DNA from: Rhexocercosporidium sp. MPI-PUGE-AT-0058
Lineage: Eukaryota > Ascomycota > Leotiomycetes > Helotiales
Length of the DNA stretch: 64,000 nt
NCBI GenBank assembly: GCA_020746875.1
Contig: JAGTJL010000010.1
Location: 744,001-808,000, forward strand
Reading direction: 5' to 3'
Under the pieces are notes generated by a model. That model did no database searches, was not told the DNA's origin, and saw nothing but the letters and a program-made list of their open reading frames with translations. Position 1 is the first letter of the stretch. Each line of letters opens with the position of its first letter. The translations under genes were made by a program, and so were the position numbers. Below are positions 47,088 to 56,179 of the stretch, piece by piece.

Positions 47088-48688
47088 TCACCATAGCAGG
47101 ATTAGGTCTCTCATACGCCTCGTCGCAGCTGGCGCACCATAACATAGTCGATACATATCTCCTCCCCTAGAGTTGTCCATGTACCTATATAGGTACCTGT
47201 TCTCATCCTCGTTAACCTCATCCTTGTTCTCATCCTCGTTGGTACGGTCACCGTCAAGATCGGGATCAGCATCAGAACTAGACTCGGACCTAGAGTCGGA
47301 GTTGGAGTCGTCCATGAGGTCTATAATGATAGGTCCTGACGTGCTACAAGGTAGAGGACGAAGGACGGGGTTCGAGGATGGGTTGGACGCAGGAGTGGCA
47401 TTCTCCTCCAAACTCTCGGGGTCCGAATCGCTGTCGTCCATGAGATCGATGATGATGAGACCCGTTCTGTTTCGAGGTGAACTGCGAGACAGCTTACTAA
47501 GGACAGCAACCGACGGGGTGGAGGCTTGTCTGTTGGCTAACATATGCTCAAATGTCGTGCAAGTGGTGCATTTCAATAGGGCATTGCAACTCTAGAATTC
47601 GGAATCGATGAAGTCAAGTACGGGGTGTGGATCATGGCGTTCCCTGGCAGTTTGCCCAACTTTCATACAGGATGGCATTGGCTTCCTGTTGCGCTGCTTC
47701 ATGCCACGCTTGGAGGTTGGAAACTTCTCTGGGGATGCTGTCGTCGATATGTCGTGCTTTTGAACACCTAGGAAGCCTTGAGTCTTTGCTGCAACACGTC
47801 TACCGGCATATTCGATGATTATTCTGGTATCGTCTCATTGCCCCATCAACAGTCAGTCAACATGTATTAGACCTAAAGTACAATGTTTTATCTAGGATAT
47901 GAACTTACCTGGGGTACACGCAAGAGCTGGCTCTATTCTCGGCCGTCACAAAAGTCTTGTCACAAACACGCACAAATCGCTAAACCATACATTCTTGAGA
48001 TCTTCTTCTGAGGAGAAATTACCTTCAAGAGATGCTGTTCCGGAACAGCCGGATCACAGCAGAAATCTCGCTCGCCCTTTCGACGCTTCTCATGGCGAAT
48101 AGCTTCTGTCTCGTGGTCCCCCTCTTCTGCATTGACGATCTTGGCTATTGTATTTCGTTTCTTCTGCTGCTGGATTTGCTTTCTGGACAGCCTTGCCAAT
48201 TGTCTTTAATTTACTGGATCCAGCGAAATCCGAGGGTTGAGTTTGATGCCGGATCCCTTCCATGAGTTGCTAGAGTAAGAGGATGTCGCTGGTGGAGGTG
48301 TAGAAGCCCGTTTGCTCTTCTGCAAAGTCGCCGAGACAACAAGTTCCACCCTGTCAACCCCCGACCTCATCGTCATCATCATCAGAATCCAAGAGGGTAT
48401 CCCTCAAATAACTCTTCTCCTTCTCATTCGCCCTGAACACATCCTCGACAATCTGAATACACCAAGTATTCAGCACACAAGCTGCCTTCACCAAAGCCGC
48501 CAATCCGCGATTCGGCCGAGCTTTGGATATTTCTTGACTACGTTGGCGAGGGTGGTCCCTTTGAAGCTTCGAGCTTCGACCCGGGAGGACGTCGTTTAGT
48601 TCTGGGCCGCTGGCTTCTTCGACTGAAGCTCTGAGGCCGAGGGAGAGGATTTTTTTTTTCCATTTTTCTTGAATAGGTGATGCTGCAT
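47088..48688 (-). pseudogene. Disrupted multi-exon gene with tandem SIM-like motifs
   Basis: A minus-strand gene of unknown family. Proposed start ATG 48688 (MQHHLFKKNGKKKSSPS), then blocks SFKGTTLANVVKKYPKLGRI, LVKAACVLNTWCIQIVEDVF, SDDDDDE, SKRASTPPPATSS, QQKKRNTIAKIVNAEEGDHE, an exon reading TFVTAENRASSCVYPR, then IIIEYAGRRVAAKTQGFLG. Credible introns are 48365-48320, 48022-47956 and 47908-47824 (donor GTAAGT). The final block holds two copies of IIIDLMDDS followed by acidic residues, matching SUMO-interaction motifs, and ends at 47088. Apparent lesions: TAA at 48596-48598, a one-base shift near 48510, and an in-frame TAG at 47592-47594; another TAA (48206-48208) could lie inside a 45-bp intron. 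The SIM part alone (ATG 47543) is an intact 151-codon frame. Either a pseudogene or a gene whose exons I have not resolved. Confidence 0.45.
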
Positions 48689-49721
48689 TTTTTACACAAA
48701 TATTGGAATTGAGGAGTTCAGGTATGCATTGGACACGATTTCGAGGACTTAGAGATAGACGCGTGCTAAGTGGGACATTTTGTGTTCGAGGATCTCGGGT
48801 ATTCCCCAGAACCTTTGTTGATATAACGATGAGCTGGTAGCACCTTCACCTATGCGGCTACTATCGTAGAATAATTTGCTAGATGCAACGAGGGACACAT
48901 TTCCCTGCTCCACAACGGGTCAAGTAAGTCGTTCGACGATGTAGGGTCCAGAGTTGTATGTACTTACCGTCACGTGTATCATTAGCCATATTCAGTCTAG
49001 TGCAGGGGGTGGCCCGATCCTTGCTGGACCCTGAAATCCGCTTATGCAAGCACTTTCCCAGCCAGCTGGTGCAACATCTCTTCTTCTCGTAACTCGGAAT
49101 CTTCGTACATCCGTATCCTCCATCGTACTCCGAAAGATAAATGTGTGTTTCGGGATATGGACACAACATTTAGAGCTAACTACGATCTGGCTCTCAGATG
49201 ATTGCTGGCCAGGCTGGGGAGTCAGTTAAAGTCCCATCCAGTCAAAATGCGGTGAGAGACATGCTTGGAGGCTGAGCCAGTGCCCAGTGCTACAGCAAGC
49301 TTCCGTCGTTACTCGTCGTACTGTCGTACGCTGCTTGATTTCATGGCCAACGTATCGGGGGCTTCAAGAATACGGTCAGCCGCGAATATTTGCCCAGAGA
49401 GAATCCGCGCTTGGTCCTTGGCTCTTGTCTCGTGGTCATCCTTTCCCCCAGCCAGACTCGGGACGGCATTCAAGATGTCCGTCCTACCTATCCTCAGCTC
49501 CGCCTGCCTCTAGGTCTTGGTATCCTCCGTTTCTCTTTTCCTTCAATTCTTTTCTCTATGTCATTCTTGTTGTAGATATAGATCATAGATCATAAACGTG
49601 TCTAGTGATTGTTAGTTTCCCCTCCATGTCCTGACTTCTATTCCCTCTGCTTGCCGGATACTGATCACTTACTATAGATCCAGAGCGTCTTCACATTAGA
49701 CAGGCTGCCTATTTCAGCAAG
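48689..49721. other. Intergenic, divergent region
   Basis: About 1 kb between the SIM gene start (-) and the TLC gene start (+), so it holds both promoters. A minus-strand frame at 48354-48848 is open without an ATG; it overlaps the SIM gene and is regarded as an alternative frame of it. Confidence 0.4.
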
Positions 49722-50730
49722 ATGCTTGATCCATTCTTTGCTCCGATACCGATCCTCACTGAGACCATCAAACCTCTTTGCGACTACCTCTCCCTCAAAA
49801 GCCTACCCCTCCACATCCACGAAATCCTCTTCGCTTTCGGCTTCTACCACATCATCTTCGAATACCTCGCTCCCCCACTGTCAAGCTGGTTCCTCCCCAA
49901 GCAATACAAGCAGCTTTCCTACGAAAGTAAGCTGCGATGGAACATGCACTGCGCTTCAATGGTGCAGTGTTGTAATATTACGGTGCTTGCATTATGGACC
50001 ATCTACTCGGATGACGAGCGGCGGAATATGAACCTTGAAGAGCGGATGTGGGGTTATACCGGTGCGGCCGCATTAGTCCAAGCTCTCGCAACAGGCTACT
50101 TCCTCTTCGACCTCGTCGTAATGGTCCGCTACCTCGATGTCTTCGGACTCGGTATGCTGGCACACGCATCAAGCTGTCTGATTACGTACACTTTAGGATT
50201 TGTACGTTTAGACCAGATCCGGGAAGATCCTACCTGCCCACTTACCCATCCATGTTGCATGAGAGGTAAGTGACTTTCAGCTAATTCTTTCTTCTACTTA
50301 GCGACCGATATTCAACTATTACGGTTGCGTGTTCATGCTCTATGAACTTTCGACTTTCTTTCTCAACATTCACTGGTTTTTCGACAAGATGGGAATGACA
50401 GGAACCAGAGCCCAGCTGTACAACGGCATCGCGCTTCTAGCCGTTTTCTTCAGTTGTCGATTGGTGTGGGGAGCGTACTCGTCTTTCAACATCTACCGTG
50501 ATGTGTGGAATGCTCTGTATTTCGATCGGAGTGCGAAAACTGGTGGTACAGAGGACATGATGCAGTTTGCTGGTGAGAGATCTTTACCGACGTGGCTGGT
50601 GGTGATGTACATGAGTGGACATGTGACATTGCAAGCTTTGAATATTTTCTGGTTCGGCAAGATGATCGCAGCGGTCAAGAAGAGATTTGTTAAAGCCCCT
50701 CAGCAGAATGGAGTCAAGAAGAAGGTATAA
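49722..50730 (+). CDS. TLC-domain membrane protein
   Basis: Two exons (49722-50201, 50302-50730) give 302 residues; the intron is in phase 0 (GTACGT...TTAG). TRAM-LAG1-CLN8 (TLC) domain proteins have six to eight helices and include ceramide synthases and the TMEM56/TLCD4 group. Here helices are seen around residues 35-55, 75-100, 110-140, 160-180, 190-215 and 250-275. Blocks such as SKLRWNMHCASMVQCCNITV, GYFLFDLVVMVRYLD, HASSCLITYTLGFRPIFNYY and FLNIHWFFDKMGMTG are typical of the TLCD4-like branch. The Lag1 motif with paired histidines of ceramide synthase is absent. The protein ends with a lysine-rich tail (GVKKKV) suggesting ER retention. The substrate is unknown. Confidence 0.82.
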
Positions 50731-51181
50731 ATCTAGATATAGAAGGTACGTCGTACCGAGAATGGACAGAGAAGGTATCAGTAAAGATTAAACGAGAATC
50801 ACGATGTCTACCTATGCCTCTCTCTACCCTTCAATCGAGAATTGACAGCTTTTCGACCTCGGCTACAGGCAAACAATTGCTGAAGATCACCGGGACGGTT
50901 TGTCCATTTCCTGCTCAATCCATCAACTTTCCCAAGTGGTAATTCCCTAAATCCTCATTTCAACCATTCAAATAGACATTGCAGTACTAGTCCCCAAAGT
51001 CGCCAAACCCGGTACGCTGAACCCAGTACGCTGATACAGCACGGTGTGCAAAGAGCCAATTCCATTGCTCCCACAGACCGGCTCAAACGCCACTTTTCCA
51101 TTCCCCTCTCCTTTCTGCTTCCAATCCGTTTACTTTTCCACAACTCCTTTAACGCCTTCCCATCACAAGTATCAAACTCTC
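50731..51181. other. Intergenic
   Basis: About 450 bp between convergent 3' ends. A minus-strand frame (50955-51194) overlaps the end of the next gene and is not supported. Confidence 0.45.
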
Positions 51182-51749
51182 TCACTCTGCCCACGCAAGC
51201 AGCGCTCCCTGTTCAGAAGCAGGTTCAGAGGCCCATCGTTGCATGACAGTCATTCCGTACCCAGGATATGGCGTAGCTGGGATGTAGAGCTCTGCTTCTG
51301 CACCTGCGCCTGCTCCTACCCTTGGATAAGCATCAGTTTGTCGCTGGAAATGGTGATGTTGCGTCGTCTGGTCGTAAGGACTGGACGAGGGTTGAGTTAC
51401 TGTTGAGTTGAGAGTCAGACCGAGGAGATCATAGTTCATATCTGTCTGGCTCGGAATGGTAGCTCCATTTGGCCATGTTGTTGCTGGTGGCAGTTCGGTG
51501 CTTGACGTGTCTTGGTATTGGCTCGCTTGTGAGTGTTGGTCGAAGTGTTGTGGGTTTGTTGGCTGGTTCTGGTTCACCGTCGTTGATCCTTTCAATTGTC
51601 TCGACGTCTTGCCCTCGTGGTCAAGTCTGCCAGATCTCCTATGTCGGTATTAGTCGACCCTGCTTCCCGTAACCTAGTGGCAGAGATTCTCATTACCTTC
51701 TTTGTTGCTTGGTACCATCTCCCACCTTCTTTGCTTGCCGAGAAGTCAT
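51182..51749 (-). CDS. Hypothetical disordered protein
   Basis: Two exons (51749-51697 and 51638-51182) give 169 residues. The intron has a GTAATG donor, a GACTAAT branch site and an ATAG acceptor, and removing it joins the frames exactly. The N-terminus is basic (MTSRQAKKVGDGTKQQRRRS), suggesting nuclear or nucleic-acid contact. The rest is rich in Q, T, S and P, with an aromatic/proline tail (YPRVGAGAGAEAELYIPATP YPGYGM). No domain is recognised. The splice structure and the balanced codon use make it a likely gene, but no function can be assigned. Confidence 0.5.
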
Positions 51750-51871
51750 ATTAAGTTATGGATAAATTACTCTTTCCGATCGAACCACGAAATTTCTTTC
51801 GGCGTGCACTCATTCGGCTTGGTGGCAGCTTGATGGCTTAGATTTATAGACCTGAGGTTGCGCTTGAGAAT

Positions 51872-52005
51872 GGGAGGCCGCCTGCTTGCTAACATGGTAC
51901 CTTTCCCTCCGCAACGGGAAATGCATCTTGCTTTGGCCGAGGCTTCCTGGATGCCAACTTCTCTACTGGTGAACAGTGCAAGTGGGAGGCCGCCCGCTTC
52001 GCCAA
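51872..52005. repeat. Diverged direct repeat around GGGAGGCCGCC
   Basis: GGGAGGCCGCC-T-GCTT at 51872 and GGGAGGCCGCC-C-GCTT at 51984 are each followed, after similar spacing, by GAAATGCA and then GCCGAG. This suggests an old duplication with a period of about 112 bp. A third GGGAGGCCGC copy lies at 52893. Confidence 0.55.
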
Positions 52006-52267
52006 TGTGACGATTTGAGGTTGAAATACGAAATGCAAATTGTGTTCGGTAGCCGAGACGAGCCGAGACCTATTGTCTGTATCTATTTGACCACTTACAG
52101 GACTGATTCGCCGCAGGAGGCCTCACATCCCGAGCGATGGCGGTTTTCAACCAAAGACTTCGGGTCAGACCAGGCTCAGTACTGCTTACCAGCCGGCAAG
52201 GCGAGATGTTTGTTGCACGCCTTGATTTTGCTGTTAACGATTCTCATCTATTGCGTGTTATTTTGAG

Positions 52268-52329
52268 TTGAGGGGGCCTCTTAGGCGAGCCAGGATGTGA
52301 TGCCAACTAGTTACTTGAGGCCCCCTCAA
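52268..52329. repeat. Perfect 13-bp inverted repeat
   Basis: TTGAGGGGGCCTC (52268-52280) and GAGGCCCCCTCAA (52317-52329) are exact reverse complements separated by 36 bp. Further partial copies (GGGGGCCTCAA near 52507, TTGAGGCCTC near 52366) lie within 250 bp. It could be a protein-binding element, a stem-loop or the trace of a small element. Confidence 0.75.
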
Positions 52330-53088
52330 GCCAAGATCATTTGTGATTGGCGAATCTTGAACGCCATTTGAGGCCTCTTACGGCCCAACTGGCAATTGTT
52401 TATTGGTCCAGCGTGCATCATGCAGGCGGTGTCGTGCCTGGGAAATCCTCCTGTCCATCTGCCTCGCTTAGCAGCCCCCTGTAACAACCCTCACAGCAAG
52501 GCTGAAGGGGGCCTCAACTAGCGCCAAACCTCCATTTATCTATCCCACCCCACCAGCACATGCCCATCTTCCCTTCCTCTCTCCACCGCACCCACACGCG
52601 GCTGAGGAAGAGGCCTCCCGCCTGCTTCTTCCCCTCGAAGTCCACAGTCCTATCTGTGAGACTTCACTCGACCCAGATCCCGAGCGCAGCGGTCTCTGCG
52701 CCTAACAACACATTTCGCATCACAATGAACGGCAACTAGGTTACAATAACGATCTCATCGGCCACTCTCTCCTCTACACCAGTCAAAGTGATCAAGATTA
52801 TTGGCGGACATGCTACGGTCCGTCCGTCGATATTCTGCTCACTCCATATAATGGCGAGCCCAGCTCGGTCCATGGCGACGATGATGTCCCATGGGAGGCC
52901 GCAGCCTCGCCGATTCCTCCGTCAATACAACAAACAAATTTCGCAATTCAAGAAACTACGTCCAGTAGCCCACTCCGTCAGGTTCTTGGTCTCCATCTTC
53001 CGATTCTCTTGGTGCGACGAACGACACAAGTCCATCTACTGCCGTCATCGCTCCTGCATCGCAAGATCAACATGCTACAGCTTTCACA

Positions 53089-54395
53089 ATGCCAGAAGCT
53101 GAAGTTCGGGATGAAGAAGAAGAAGAAGGAGAAAACTCCGTCGCCCAAGCACCGAGTCCAATTGAGTTCAGATGTCCGCATTGCCCAAAGATCAAACCTT
53201 CCCGGGCATTGCTTAAGTGAGTCTAAAACCCAAGCACACTAGCACACATAGACTTCAAAGTATCTTACAATTCTCATCTAGTCGCCACATCAACACTCAC
53301 ACAAGACCATACGCCTGCCACTGTGGAGTCAGCAAAGCCACGCAACGGGACCTCGATCGCCATCAAGACACCCACGGGAAAATCCGCCGATACTTCTGTC
53401 CCGTGGCAGGCTGTCCCTGGAACGTCCATGGCATCAAGCACGGCTTCTCTGGGCGACTGGACAATGCGAAAAGACATCTCAAATCGCATGAGAATCATGC
53501 GACTTTGTTTGTGTTGAGAGAGGTTAGTCAAGGACGACTGTCGAGGGTATGAAAGTGTGTTGATGAGGTCGTTTATTTATGAAAGATGTTTGAAGATATT
53601 GACATAGAACTGTTTGATCGTCCTTCGAATGTGTACCCCAGGAAGAGAAGGTCTCCCCAGGAGTTGGAAAGGTTATGGTTGTTGCAGGATCTCGTCAGCA
53701 AGTATGCTCAAGTGGCTGCAACATTGAATCATCATATGCAGAGGATATATACAGATTACTACATTGATGAACTTCAATCCCTGGAATTAAGAATGGGGGT
53801 GGCCCATCTACAATCTCTGGTATGGGCCCAGATAGATGACATCAAGGCTTCTGTCTGGAATCTATTCGATGAGCAATTGCTGCTGTCTCTGCGAAATAAA
53901 GCTAGAATCATGTAAGTCCAGGTTTTCGATATCCAGTGGGTGTTGGTTTGGGCGAGCTCTCTCTTGAGCCGATTCATGCACGATATTTCTAACGAACTAC
54001 TTAGAATGCCACTCACCTTGAAAGTGAGTATAACAGCTCTCAAACAATGTATTTGCTGCTCACAATACAATTAGTTTATCGCACAGTTCCTGCCCATTAA
54101 AGCACCTAGCCTGCCGGATATCAACCAACGTTGGAAAGAGCACCAGATGCGTAATGACCACAAAACTCAGATATACAGCTGCACGTACTGTCGTGACCGC
54201 AAGTTATTCGCCCCGCCTTTCTCCGCGTCAACTCTGTATCGTCGTCTACTGGAAATCGAGCCTCTACTGGAAGTATACTTCGATGACATTTGGACATTCT
54301 ATACAATATTTTCGCCCAAGCAGCAACACGGCAGTCGCCTAGGTTACAGTACTTCGGACGGATTGCTCTATCATCGAGACACGGAGGCTGTCTAA
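53089..54395 (+). CDS. C2H2 zinc-finger protein
   Basis: Five exons (53089-53216, 53282-53522, 53586-53911, 54005-54023, 54075-54395) give 344 residues; every junction is GT-AG and keeps phase, including a 19-bp micro-exon. Zinc fingers: FRCPHCPKIKPSRALL|NRHINTH (spanning intron 1), YACHCGVSKATQRDLDRHQDTH, and YFCPVAGCPWNVHGIKHGFS with a long loop before NAKRHLKSHENH. Fingers of this kind usually bind DNA in fungi. A leucine-rich helical region (PQELERLWLLQDLVSKYAQV) and a C-terminal CTYCRDRK follow. The ATG at 53089 (MPEAEVRDEEEEEG) gives an intact protein. Coherent serine/proline-rich sequence continues upstream to about 52720, but in two frames and without a start codon, so the true 5' end is uncertain. 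Confidence 0.7.
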
Positions 54396-54671
54396 GTCCT
54401 AAGCAAGACGATAAACTGCTCCCCGCGGTGCCGCTGCGTGTACGAGTCTGGTCAAGATGACAACTCGATTCAGATCTCTATCCCAACACGCCCAAGAGCT
54501 ATCAGTGTTTTGTGGTCTCTGTGAAGGTAGCACTTCTCACTGCTAGTTTCTCATCATCCCCGTACCCCAGACTGAATACAACGTGTTGAGAGGGCACACG
54601 ATGCTGTAAAACCAACAAAACCCGCTGCTTGGGAACATCACATTTTCACCGTTTGCCGGAAGAGGAAATTC

Positions 54672-54888
54672 GGGTTGATGGTCTGTAAGAGTGTATTTTC
54701 TGGGCAAGATCTAGAAATATGCTGCTGTAAACCAGGCCAGTTGGGGATGTGAGTTTGGTGGTGGATGTCGTTTGGCAGAGAGGAGGAATTCTGGGTTGAT
54801 AGTCTGTGAGAGTGGCTCTTCTGGAAAAACTTTAGAAGGGCGCTGCTGTAAACCAGGCTAGTTGGGGACGTTGGTTTGGTGGTGGATG
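54672..54888. repeat. Tandem duplication, two 96-bp copies with 121-bp period
   Basis: Copies at 54672-54767 and 54793-54888 share GGGTTGAT, GTCTGT, GCTGCTGTAAACCAGGC, AGTTGGGGA and GTTTGGTGGTGGATG, with scattered substitutions and no length change. The spacing of 121 bp is not a multiple of three. Confidence 0.85.
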
Positions 54889-54940
54889 CAGATGATGATG
54901 GGGCCACTGAAGTTTCTGTGATTTGGGGGCCTAGGAACTT

Positions 54941-55116
54941 CCACGAGCTGGGCGAGTTACTCGTATAAAACTGCCCGTTGATAAAGGAGTGTTGACTCAT
55001 GTTTGGTCATTTTTCATCTCGTCTTTCAAGCTCTTGTTGTCAGGTCAAATTTTTTTGGTTAGCTTTCATCTCCTATACTCCCACGAGCTGGGCGAGTCAC
55101 TCGTATAAAACTGCCT
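54941..55116 (+). promoter_or_regulatory. Direct repeat pair: CGAGT-N-ACTCG palindrome followed by TATAAAA
   Basis: Two 35-bp copies (54941-54975 and 55082-55116, 141 bp apart) differ at one base only. Each contains GAGCTGGG, the palindrome CGAGT-N-ACTCG and, directly after it, TATAAAA. The single difference (T at 54958, C at 55099) is the central base of the palindrome. The arrangement resembles a dimeric activator site next to a TATA box. No transcript starting here is known. Confidence 0.5.
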
Positions 55117-55821
55117 AAACAAACAATTATCGCACAGTCCATGGTCCCAAATTTGTGACTTTTGTCCTTGGTGCTTAACATACAGAATAACTTTTTCCGA
55201 TATCGCAGAGGATAATGGGGGGAGCACAGAACTCTTAAAAGTAGACTACAGAAACAGCAATGTGCCTACACTAAACGTGTCCTTTCGGCTCGTGCAGGTT
55301 TTCCATTTTCTGCTGCCTTCACGGATCCCGAAATGTGCAACTGCAACTACGCGGCTGAGGTGTCGGGTGTTGGAGATCCAGCTCAAGTTACCAGATATGC
55401 AAGATATCAGTAGTTTGCTGCAATCATTCAACTGCATACCCTTGCAGCCAATGGCAATCTCACCTCTAGAATCTAAAATTCCCATCTGAAGGCACGGCGG
55501 GATGAAGCGACGAACTAGACTCCTTGAGCCAAGGCTCATCCCACAAGAGTTCAGCCCCAAGAGGCGCAAGCCATGTACCAGCTTCTCGACCTCGTACTAG
55601 GAAAAGGATTCGATTCGATTGGCCAGCCTGATGTCAGATTTACCACTTGCTATTTCTGACTCAAGCCATGGCATTGTTTACTTCCACAGGATATACATCG
55701 GTGACATTCCATCCTCCCATCGAGTTCCGAAAACCCTCATTGTGGAAGTTCACCCCTGCTGATCATCGGTATTTGTTGGTCGTCGCTCAGATCCTGATAT
55801 CGTTCCACCATTAGACTCGAA

Positions 55822-55830
55822 TTATCTGAC
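55822..55830. promoter_or_regulatory. Near-match to an iron-responsive GATA site
   Basis: TTATCTGAC matches the reverse of ATCWGATAA (fungal SRE/SreA GATA repressor site) at eight of nine positions and lies about 350 bp upstream of the multicopper oxidase start. Regulation by iron would suit a ferroxidase, but a single imperfect site can arise by chance. Confidence 0.2.
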
Positions 55831-56179
55831 ATCCCATCCAGGAGAGTCAGAGCCATAGCTATGAAGAACTGGACGAGGATAAAACCTTGGCTCAGCCCCG
55901 AAGAGGAAGGAGAAAATTGTTCTCGTCTGTACCATTATATCAGCCTGTTTCGCATTTTCATTGGCGCTGCACACCAGAAACTCACTTCCTTGGAGCGGTA
56001 TCTGCACCAAAGCTTGACAGGAAAGCTTGCCTTTGCATTTGTGTAGATATTGAAAATGAAGATGGCTTGTGAGAAATCCCGAGAATTTGTGCTTAGTCAG
56101 CTGCCGCTAATGCTAGTTATCAGTCTCGAGCCAATCTTGTTTCCCAATCCACCCCTCATGCCGCTTCCGGGTCGCGCTT

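Larger units (their letters stand above)
51750..53088. other. Intergenic with GGAGGCC-type repeats, likely promoter of the zinc-finger gene
   Basis: The stretch contains many copies of the words GAGGCC and AGGCCT, a perfect inverted repeat and a diverged direct repeat (listed separately). The last 360 bp also contain protein-like sequence in two frames that may be a lost 5' exon of the zinc-finger gene. Confidence 0.5.
54396..56179. other. Intergenic with repeats, promoter of the multicopper oxidase
   Basis: The 1.8-kb stretch contains a 96-bp tandem duplication and a pair of 35-bp direct repeats (listed separately). A 120-codon minus-strand ATG frame (54638-55000) crosses the tandem duplication, but the 121-bp period changes frame between copies, so it is probably not coding. 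Short frames at 55861-56072 have no recognisable features. Confidence 0.5.

Noticed and set aside
47173..47595. 140-codon plus-strand open frame
   Set aside because: Mirror of the acidic SIM-containing minus-strand frame; a serine-rich complement of GAT/GAC codons.
48320..48365. Frameshift at the GGGGG run in the SIM gene
   Set aside because: A 46-bp intron (GTCGGG...TTGCAG) restores the frame exactly between DDDDDE and KSKRAS, so no lesion needs to be assumed here.
54638..55000. 120-codon minus-strand ORF with internal repeats
   Set aside because: The repeat period of 121 bp changes frame between copies, so the translated copies differ. This does not fit selection on a protein.
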